DNA from: Psoroptes ovis
Lineage: Eukaryota; Arthropoda; Arachnida; Sarcoptiformes; Psoroptidae
Assembly: GCA_002943765.1 (NCBI GenBank)
Contig: PQWQ01000008.1
Location: 1,984,001 to 2,048,000, forward strand
Length of the DNA: 64,000 nt
Direction: 5' to 3'
Shown: piece after piece, positions 56,182-64,000 of the stretch
Layout: the number at the start of each line of letters is the position of its first letter
Numbering within the stretch: the stretch's first letter is position 1
Notes under the pieces: generated by a model
The model's input: the letters and a program-made list of their open reading frames with translations, nothing else
The model's database searches: none
What the model was told of the DNA's origin: nothing
Position numbers and translations under genes: made by a program

Positions 56182-57774
56182 TCATTTATTATCACGTGGT
56201 TTCAATTTTTTCGTCGATTGTTTACGTGAATCTTTGATCCTTGGCAGCTGTTTTGATTCCTGCTGTTCTTGTTCGATTTGAATTTCAGCTTCTTTGATGG
56301 CCACCGCTACTTGTTTGATGATTTTTTGTACATTTTTTTCATCCAGTTTCTCTTCGTTCATTCTGATGTCAAGGTAAGCTTCGATTGCTTTGAATAATTC
56401 CAAATCATATTGAGTAATGATTGTTATTGATTTACCCAGGTACATCGAAGTATCGATCGAAATTTTCGAACGCTTTTTCGTTGGTTTCAGAGCATTCGGT
56501 TTCCGTTGGTGGTTTTTACGCTTCGAACGACCCTTTTGGTCGGCCGAATCTTCACCATCAGAGTCAGCTTCGGAGTCGTCAGAATCATCAGCAACCCTGG
56601 CCGCTGGCATCTCGTAACGAAAATCCGGCTTGCGACATGTTCGGCCTACCCGGTGAATATAGTTTATGGGCGATTTTGGACAATTAAAATTGATGACCAA
56701 ATCAACTTGTGGCAGATCGAGACCACGATTTGCTATGTCCGTAGTGACCAAAATCTTTGATTTCAACGAACGAAATTGTTCCAGCGATTCGAATCGTTGT
56801 GATTGTTTCAGATTTGAATTCAACAACATTGGATTCATTCGGAAATCTGGTCCATCAAACCCGAGGGATAGCAGTACTTTATGAATGAGATTTGCCTCTT
56901 TTTTCGTTCGACAAAACACAATCAGCTGTTTGAATTTCAAATCCAATATACATTCGACAAGGTAAACAATTTTTATTGCTTCAGGGCATAGTATGAATCG
57001 TTGATCGAGTTTGGTATTCGTTTTTAGCTCCAGCTTCATTTCATCGGTTGTTGGCAACTGATTTATGATTATTGTTTGTGTATCGTTTGATTCGTTCTTT
57101 TTGATCAAAATTTCTCGTAATTTTTCCAGCGATTGTGTTAGCGTTGCACTGAACAGCAGCGTTTGTCGCCGATGTTTCGGGATGTTTGAGCCGTTTGAAT
57201 TCGAAGATTCTTCGATTTCATCGAAAAACCTTAGAATTTCTTTCATTTGTTGACAAAAACCACTGCTTATCAGCTGATCAGCTTCATCCAACACGAGCAT
57301 ATCGAAACGAATCATTGAACGATGACCACAAACGTCGAGAAAATTACGATTCAACAGATGATCAAGTAAGCGGCCAGGTGTAGCAACGACAATATTTGGT
57401 TTACTAAACCATATGTTTCGTGACTCATCAAGGGCTTCGATTTGTCCACCAATTATCAGTAATGTTTTCAATGCAAATGTTGTCGCTGTTAATGCTTTAA
57501 TCATTTCATATATTTGTTGTGATAGTTCACGTGTTGGTGATAATATAAGTGCATAATATGGTTTAGGATCACGTACTAATCGCTCGATTATGGGTAGGAT
57601 GAATGCCAATGTTTTCCCGCTACCAGTTCGGCTACAAGCGAAAACATTTGGACGTTCGGCCGACAGAATCAATGGAATGGTTGAACGTTGAATATTTGAC
57701 GGTTGTTCGATGCCTAATGATTTCAGTGCTTTACAAAGCCAATTACTGATGCCAAGTTTTCGAAAATCATCCAT
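56182..57774 (-). CDS. DDX49: DEAD-box RNA helicase DDX49 (Dbp8)
   Basis: A single exon encodes 530 residues (the human protein has 483). DDX49/Dbp8 is a nucleolar ATPase for rRNA processing of the small ribosomal subunit. The order of motifs is complete: F...LGISNWL and QPSNIQ (Q motif), SRTGSGKT (I), PTRELSQQ (Ia), VATPGRLLDHL (Ib), VLDEADQL (II), LLFSATLT (III), IVFCRT (IV), VTTDIANRGLDLPQVD (V) and YIHRVGRTCR (VI). The family tail SITIITQYDLELFKAIEAY supports DDX49 over other DEAD proteins. An insert of roughly 60 residues, acidic then basic (DDSDDSEADSDGED, later KRKNHQRKPNALKPTKKRSK), separates motif VI from that tail. Splicing out of the insert looks unlikely because no good donor is seen. 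The minisatellite array starts about 260 bp upstream of the start codon. Confidence 0.9.
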   Translation of the reverse strand: MDDFRKLGISNWLCKALKSLGIEQPSNIQRSTIPLILSAERPNVFACSRTGSGKTLAFILPIIERLVRDPKPYYALILSPTRELSQQIYEMIKALTATTFALKTLLIIGGQIEALDESRNIWFSKPNIVVATPGRLLDHLLNRNFLDVCGHRSMIRFDMLVLDEADQLISSGFCQQMKEILRFFDEIEESSNSNGSNIPKHRRQTLLFSATLTQSLEKLREILIKKNESNDTQTIIINQLPTTDEMKLELKTNTKLDQRFILCPEAIKIVYLVECILDLKFKQLIVFCRTKKEANLIHKVLLSLGFDGPDFRMNPMLLNSNLKQSQRFESLEQFRSLKSKILVTTDIANRGLDLPQVDLVINFNCPKSPINYIHRVGRTCRKPDFRYEMPAARVADDSDDSEADSDGEDSADQKGRSKRKNHQRKPNALKPTKKRSKISIDTSMYLGKSITIITQYDLELFKAIEAYLDIRMNEEKLDEKNVQKIIKQVAVAIKEAEIQIEQEQQESKQLPRIKDSRKQSTKKLKPRDNK

Positions 57775-60274
57775 TGATTTGAGATTTTAAACCTTGAATT
57801 CTTGTAATCTTGGCTTAATTTGATTTATTCAAAATTTTGGCAATCTCGAAGTCAAGTAAACAAAAACAAACCGAAAAAACGTGGTTAGCTATTTTGGCAG
57901 TGTCGGATCACTTGTGTCGAAATAGTCAAGATTTTCAAAATTTCAAAAAATAAAAAATTCAAAAATGCGCGCGAAATCACACCGAAATTGTTTGGGCTGG
58001 AAGTATGCAAAAATAACCGGAGAAAATGCATTAGATATATGGAAATTTGAAAAATTTTGTCGATGTATAGCCTTAGATTTTTTCGAAAAATTCAAAAATT
58101 TTGACGATGTATAGCCTTAGATTTTTTCGAAAAATTCAAAAATTTTGTCGATAGATAGCCTTAGATTTTTTCGAAAAATTCAAAAATTTTGTCGATAGAT
58201 AGCCTTAGATTTTTTCGAAAAATTCAAAAATTTTGTCGATGTATAGTCTTAGATTTTTTCGATTTTTTGAAAAATTTTGACGATGGATAGCCTTAGATTT
58301 TTTCGAAAAATTCAAAAATTTTGACGATGTATAGCCTTAGATTTTTTCGAAAAATTCAAAAATTTCCACGTACTATAGCCTTAGATTTTTTCGAAAAATT
58401 GAAAAATTTTGACGATAGATAGCCTTAGATTTTTTCGAAAAATTCAAAAATTTCCACGTACTATAGCCTTAGATTTTTTCAAAAATTTTGACGATGTATA
58501 GCCTTAGATTTTTTCGAAAAATTCAAAAATTTTGACGATAGATAGCCTTAGATTTTTTCGATTTTTTGAAAAATTTTGTCGATGTATAGCCTTAGATTTT
58601 TTCGATTTTTTGAAAAATTTTGACGATGGATAGCCTTAGATTTTTTCGATTTTTTCAAAAATTTTGACGATAGATAGCCTTAGATTTTTTCGATTTTTTC
58701 AAAAATTTTGACGATGGATAGCCTTAGATTTTTTCGATTTTTTCAAAAATTTTGACGATGGATAGCCTTAGATTTTTTCGATTTTTTCAAAAATTTTGAC
58801 GATGGATAGCCTTAGATTTTTTTCGATTTTTTCAAAAATTTCCAGTGACTATAGCCTTAGAATGTGTTTTGAGTGAGCTCATTAGCAAATTAAGCAAAAT
58901 TTTAGCCACGAAAATTTCCGCCAAAATTAAGCTACAAAAGCTGTTTGAGTTGTTGCTCTGTGTGATTGTTAGCCAGTTGTGGATTCATTCAAAGCTTCAA
59001 CATCATCGAATATCCATACTTCAAGCTAGTATTAGCTTTGATCCACGGTCAAATTATCCACTCAAATGGCAGATGTATTATTGGCCATATAAGTAATGGC
59101 CCTGATTGGTGTTCCGAAAGTAATTCATTGATCAATCACTGAATGATGATCAAATGTTCAACAAGCTACAAGCTCAACACGACTGATCGTAAGACATCTG
59201 TCATTTCCGTCCTTGAACATATTTCCATATTTTCAAAACACCACATGGGTAAATAATGGAATACATTCGAATATATATATGGCCATATAGCACACACACA
59301 CACACCAAAAATAACCGAAAACTTTGTATGTATTTTCGTTAAAAATACATTCAACTCAGATACACGCAGAGATTTTGCCCCAAATACGCGTTTATTTTTA
59401 TTAATTTAGCTTGTAGTTGGGCTTATAACAACCATTGCAAGCAGCCATTGGCAATCATATCATATTATATATATGCTTTTCCCATTGAAAATTGAAATGT
59501 TTACCAGTGTAGTTTACTTCAATCATTTTCCAGTTATTTTTAGCTGATGATCACCACCAACAACGAATCACCGTTCATCAACCAAAATCATCGTCTCGAA
59601 ACCATCCGAATCGTCTTCAAATCGAATACTTTTACTTTGAGTGAATCTACGAAGATACGTCTATATAATCATTGATTCGATTTGTTTTGGTTTTTCAACT
59701 GATTTGATTCAATAATCATCATTCGGACAGAATCAATAAATTCAACCCGAATTGATGCGCACGTGCATTTTGATTTATCATTTGTTTTTATTTTGGTTCT
59801 GTTCGTTTTGCCTTGATAATTGTCAATCGAATTCGATTCGAATCGAAACGCAAATGTCGTTTAAATGAACGATTGATTGTCAAACGAATATTCTTTTAAT
59901 CGCTGAATGGAGCTACGGCAAGCGACAACAGCATTATCATCATATGACATACTACGATCAATTATTTGACATTATTTTGATGAATATTCTCGATGATCAT
60001 TGATTTTCAAAGTAAGTTTTACCACATATGAAGACATATTATCTTGAAAAGCATTGAATTTCATTTGAATGATTGTAATGATAATGTAATATATGCTTAA
60101 TGGATGTATTGAATTACATGTTTTAAATATTTTTATCTAAATGATTTTTGTTTATCGACATAAACAACAAATGAAAATATTTGCCATTAATTTCTACATT
60201 TGAAATATTTATGTTTGTCGTAAACAATATTTGATTCGAATAATTGTTTACTTCAAAGCCAAAACTTGAGCAAA
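57775..60274. other. Intergenic region DDX49 / lectin-CUB-sushi gene
   Basis: These 2.5 kb hold the 44-bp minisatellite (58038-58860) and a CA microsatellite (59290-59305); the rest is AT-rich with no recognisable gene. The frame at 58845-59096 has no family resemblance. The promoters of both divergent genes must be here. Confidence 0.6.
58038..58860 (+). repeat. Minisatellite, about 19 units of 44 bp
   Basis: The block ATAGCCTTAGATTTTTTCGA starts at 58067 and recurs at 58111, 58155, 58199, 58243 (with GTC), 58287, 58331, 58375, 58419, 58463, 58498, 58542, 58586, 58630, 58674, 58718, 58762, 58806 and 58851. Sixteen of eighteen intervals are exactly 44 bp; one is 35 (a 9-bp deletion) and one is 45. 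The second half of the unit alternates between AAAAATTCAAAAATTTT and TTTTTTGAAAAATTTT types, followed by GACGAT or GTCGAT with GTAT, AGAT or GGAT; three units carry a CCACGTACT or CCAGTGACT variant. Clusters of identical variants indicate local unit-by-unit amplification. It is not a CRISPR: there are no unique spacers. Confidence 0.95.
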
Positions 60275-61907
60275 ATGAATGCGATATTCGCAGTGATTTT
60301 CATCGTATTTATGGGCAGCTTAACATTAGGTAAGTCAAAGGTTAATCTTTAGTTCATTCTGAATGATTCAATTAATTGTTGTTTTGAATAGGCAAATGTG
60401 AAATAATATTGGAAAGATGTCTGCCTAAAGCTGATATGGAAAACATTACGATAAAGTGTAGTACGAATGAAATTATCGCTATTCGTGAAGCATTTTTTAC
60501 TTCATCAATATTTGATCAATGTAAATTTATTAAAAATACTATCGAAGCTGATAATGATAATAATAGTCTTGTTGCGGACATTAAATTGCATCAAATATCA
60601 TGTACCGATGATCTAAGACTGACAATGAATTCAAGGTAGTTTGAATTGTATCAATTATTTCAATCTTATCTATAAGATTATAACCTTTAATCTTCTTTGA
60701 GTAGATGCTCTGGTCATCAATTATGTATGGTTAATCTTCGAAAAATTCATAATCATCAATGCTCTGGTTATGATGGTTGGATTAATCTCAAATATTCATG
60801 TGTACCAAGTAAGTTTGATTGATTATTTAATAATTATCAATGATTAATCCATTCGATACTTGTACATAGGAGCCAAATTAAATTTGTATTGTAATATTAA
60901 ACTAAGCGAACAATATGGTTATGTAGCTAATCCTGGCTATCCAAAATTTTATCCACCATATGATTGTAAATGGAAAATTGAAGCATACGAAGGTCAACGT
61001 ATACAAATTGAAATTTTGGACATTTCAATCAAAGAACCACGTTATTTATCCAATAAAAAATTGCTAAATAATTTTGAATGTACTGATAATCTATCGATTA
61101 TCGATGCCAATATACGTCGTTATCAATTTTGTGGTGAAACTAAAACCAATTTGATTGAATATCGTAGTAAAACGAATGAGCTGTTGATTGAATTTCAAAG
61201 TTATGAATTTTCACCAACACGTGGTGTACTGTTTCGTTATCAATGTAAGTATTTGATGAATTAGAATCGAATTAATTCGATTAATCGATTCCATTCATTG
61301 AATTAGTAATCGATTGTCCAACACTTAAACCACCGGTGAATGGTTACATGTATCGTAATCTATCATTGGCTTATTATAATTGTTATTATGATTATGTCTT
61401 CGAAGATACGAAACAATCGACAAAAGTATTGTCATGTCAATTTGATACTTATTGGAATGATACGGTTACACGTTGTGTCGGTATGTTTTTGATTTGATTC
61501 GATTTTGAATGATTCAAATTTAATTTCTTGATATTTCATTAGCCAAAGAGATAAGTACGACCACGACGACCACTGAGTTATCGATGACGAACATTACTGA
61601 TCACCAACAATCATCAATCAGTGAACAAGCATATGCATTAAGTGATGGTGATTTAAGGTTTTTGAAGGTTGATGATGAAAATAATAGTAGAAATGAACCT
61701 TCAATCATTTATTTTATTGAAAATTTTTTGACAAGTAAGTGTCAATATTTTACAAGCTAAATAGCTTTGACTAATAGTTCATTTTCGATTATAGACCCAT
61801 TAACCTTCATCATAATAGGTTCAATATCAATAATAATAGTCATAATAATCATCATATTAATATTACGATCAAATAATCGTTATGGTTCGACCGATATTAC
61901 TGTCTAG
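60275..61907 (+). CDS. Type I membrane protein: lectin (SUEL-type), CUB, sushi
   Basis: I reconstructed seven exons: 60275-60329, 60392-60635, 60705-60808, 60870-61244, 61307-61480, 61543-61734 and 61795-61907. They give 418 residues with every join in frame. Order: a signal peptide (1-19, MNAIFAVIFIVFMGSLTLG); a galactose-binding (SUEL/latrophilin-type) lectin-like domain (about 20-134, starting near ITIKCSTNEIIAIREAFF and ending RCSGHQLCMVNL, then CSGYDGWINLKYSC); a CUB domain (about 140-258, with GYVANPGYPKFYPPYDCKW and CTDNLSI); one four-cysteine sushi domain (about 262-316, CPTLKPPVNGYMYRN to RC); a Thr-rich stalk; a membrane helix (about 386-408, almost pure Ile); and a tail of about 10 residues. 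It is probably a surface receptor or adhesion protein. I recognise the domains but not an orthologue. It converges on FAM91A1. Confidence 0.85.
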
Positions 61908-62169
61908 TTGTTGATTTTAATCAATTTAGCATAATCAATTTCGAGTCATGAGGGTCCACACAAGGATTATTCACGTGCATCTGAAGGTTCATCAACTTGC
62001 ACACGTACTGTGATATACAATACAAAAACAAAACAATAATAATAATATATCAAAGTTTATATTTTTTGAATTTGAAAATTCTCAATATTTTGATTTGATT
62101 CGATTGAAAATATTATTATTTTACATATGAAGACCAGCCCAATAATATATAAATAACGACATTAATTAT

Positions 62170-64000
62170 TTATTTTAATATGAAACGATTTAAATGGCCA
62201 TCATCGTTTAAATACAGACATTTAGATGGATATGATATCATTGATTGATTTTTATTTATTGATTGTTGTTGCTGTTGTTGATAATTTCTTAATATTTTAT
62301 CATTATTTTGATTGATTTGATGATGATCATCAATATTTTTCTCAATAAATAAATATATTTCATTTAATAATCGTCTATTTGATTCAATCGAATCTTTTAA
62401 CCTGAATCGAATTAAGTAAATTAACTAGAATTCGAATGTTAATTGATCGAATGAAACTTACTTTTCCCTGTCAAACAATCGATTCGCGTGGATACGTCTA
62501 CAAATTTCACCATTTAATTCCGAATCAAACAACGGGATACCGAAATGACAATCAAATAAACACCAATCATCATCTTGGATGTCATTTGATGTATTAAAGT
62601 TGATAAATGTCAAATAACCACAAACACGATCAAGATTAATATATTTTCGCAACGATTCGATTGCTCGATGTCGACATAATTGATCATGAATATCATTGCT
62701 CGGTTGCTGATCATCAGCGACATCTTTATCCAACAATGGCAGTGGTAAGTAATACAATTGCTGCTGATGTTGGTGTCGTTGATTATCTTTGCTCATTCTG
62801 GATGCTGAATGATTAGGCAAATTCGGTGCATTCAATGCTGATGGATATGTTTGCAGCAGAATTGGATTGAATATAATTGTTTCGTTTATGGCAATCAATG
62901 CATTCGATATCGTTACAATAGTTGAATCACGACCCCATGGTTGTATCAACAGGTAATTATAATTATATAATATTTCAGGCAGACAAGTTATTCGTTCACC
63001 TTTTGGAATGAGAAATGATATTGGACCCGAACGGGTTATAGAATAAAGAAAAATTTTAAACCATATTGAATTAACTATTGATGATAATGAACCAAAATAT
63101 GCAATAGATAAATCCATGGAAAATATTTTCATTTCATTTAATGGTGCAATTGATATAATAAATTCATAATTACGCATCAATAAACGTTTACATGATTCAC
63201 TATCCAAATTCAATAGACTTTCACATCGTATAAGATCTAATCCCAAACCTTTTAATGGATCTTCATTGGTATTTGAATTATTAATGATTAAATCTTTTGT
63301 TAGCTCAAAATTATTTCGTAGAAATTGTATTGTTTTACTCAATACCATTGCATGCAAGAAATATCGTTCAGCTTCACCACCTTCACCATATTCTTCATTA
63401 TTGAATGCTTCGATTTTCGATAATTCAGTAATGAAATTATCCATAGATTCATCGGATAGTTTTCCAACTTCGAACATTGTAACGGCATGTGATTTTAAAC
63501 CGGGCGATAGATTGCCCATCATCAAAAATGCGGCCAATGTTGAATCATACAACAGAGCTATACGTTTTTGATTATCATTGGATGATGGTAAAGGTGATGA
63601 CACGGATGGTGAGGCTATGGTTGCGTCATTTATTGAAGCATCATCCGAACAACGTTTTTGATTATCGTTCGGTTCGGTAGTGATGGACAGACTTGCGATC
63701 GATGCTGTTTCATCCATCATATTCAATGAATCAATAAAATTTTCTTTCAAATCAAATGTTTTCTGTTGATTCAATGGACTAGCAGTAAGGTTTGAAGGGT
63801 TCATCGTTGATGGCGATGATGACATGTGTTTGAGCCATGAATCATGACAATTATTAACATTTAAATCATTATTCTTTTTGAATGCAAATCCAAGCCGACA
63901 ATACATTGATATTGCATTTTTGACTAAGTTCAAATCAATTTTAAGCACTTCGGATAATTCTACGATCGTAGTTTTTTCATCGATCGATACGAATATTTTA
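62170..64000 (-). CDS. FAM91A1: FAM91A1 (partial, 5' end outside window)
   Basis: The last two exons on the minus strand, 64000 (window edge) to 62462 and 62401-62170 (60-bp intron), cover about 589 C-terminal residues (the human protein has 838). FAM91A1 works at the trans-Golgi with WDR11 and C17orf75 and binds TBC1D23, which links golgin-captured endosomal vesicles. The frame stays open to the edge and reads through VSIDEKTTIVELSEVLKIDL and VKNAISMYCRLGFAFKK, then the diagnostic ALLYDSTLAAFLMMGNLSPG, LKSHAVTMFEVGKLSDESMD and GGEAERYFLHA. WGRDSTIV and DRVCGYLTFINF follow further on. The last exon is Asn/Gln-rich and ends LYLNDDGHLNRFILK. The stop is 262 bp from the stop of the converging membrane-protein gene. 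The start codon is not in the window. Confidence 0.93.

Noticed and set aside
58038..58860. Regular repeats that could be taken for a CRISPR array
   Set aside because: The unit is tandem with no unique spacers, and the genome is eukaryotic. It is a minisatellite.
58845..59096. 83-residue frame after the minisatellite
   Set aside because: It starts inside the last repeat unit, has no domain and no splice context.

Overview
This is eukaryotic nuclear DNA, AT-rich, from an invertebrate. Genes are compact: wherever a protein family fixes the reading frame, introns are about 60-90 bp with GT-AG ends. Neighbouring genes often alternate strands and lie a few hundred bases apart. Protein similarities are animal-type throughout (FoxA, FAM91A1, ATE1, EDEM2, RECQL5). 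Together with Gln/His/Ser-rich expansions, this suggests a small-genome arthropod. An astigmatid mite is my best guess, but that is inference and not proven from this window.

Layout. 1-28.5 kb is a single-gene regulatory landscape. The intronless forkhead gene foxA (5320-8271) has about 5.3 kb of non-coding DNA upstream and about 20 kb downstream with no supportable gene. This part holds a family of seven 73-87 bp inverted-repeat elements (MITE-like), a duplicated element flanking foxA, perfect HNF4-type DR1 sites on both sides of the gene, a helically phased CCAAT array about 0.5 kb upstream of the start codon, many patches of alternating GAAA/TTTC half-sites, and microsatellites.

28.5-64 kb is a dense housekeeping cluster: GTF2E2(+), PEX3(-), ACTR10(+), GALE(+), ATE1(-), an intron-containing tRNA-Thr(CGT)(-), WBP11(-), WDR12(+), PSMB3(-), TMEM184C(-), a ZNF800-like gene(-), RECQL5(+), RPL27(-), EDEM2(+), a small retrotransposon-gag-like ORF(-), PSMC5/Rpt6(+), DDX49(-), an uncharacterised lectin-CUB-sushi membrane protein(+), and the 3' part of FAM91A1(-), which runs off the right edge. 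A minisatellite of about nineteen 44-bp units sits upstream of DDX49. I reconstructed exon joins by hand for every multi-exon gene, and all joins keep frame and restore family sequence.

The genes do not form one pathway, but several functions recur: transcription and mRNA processing (GTF2E2, WBP11, RECQL5), ribosome production (WDR12, DDX49, RPL27), protein turnover (PSMB3, PSMC5, ATE1, EDEM2) and membrane or organelle traffic (PEX3, ACTR10, FAM91A1). Divergent pairs (PEX3/ACTR10, WBP11/WDR12, RPL27/EDEM2) probably share promoter regions. A recurrent TATGAAC motif lies 100-150 bp upstream of four plus-strand housekeeping starts, and CTCF-like AGATGGC cores lie at several promoters, one at the boundary between the foxA desert and the gene cluster. 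I see no CRISPR, operon or other prokaryotic system. The most unusual items are the architecture of the lectin-CUB-sushi gene, RECQL5 with an N-terminal PIP-like box and no C-terminal tail, the long-intron tRNA, and the regulatory structure around foxA.
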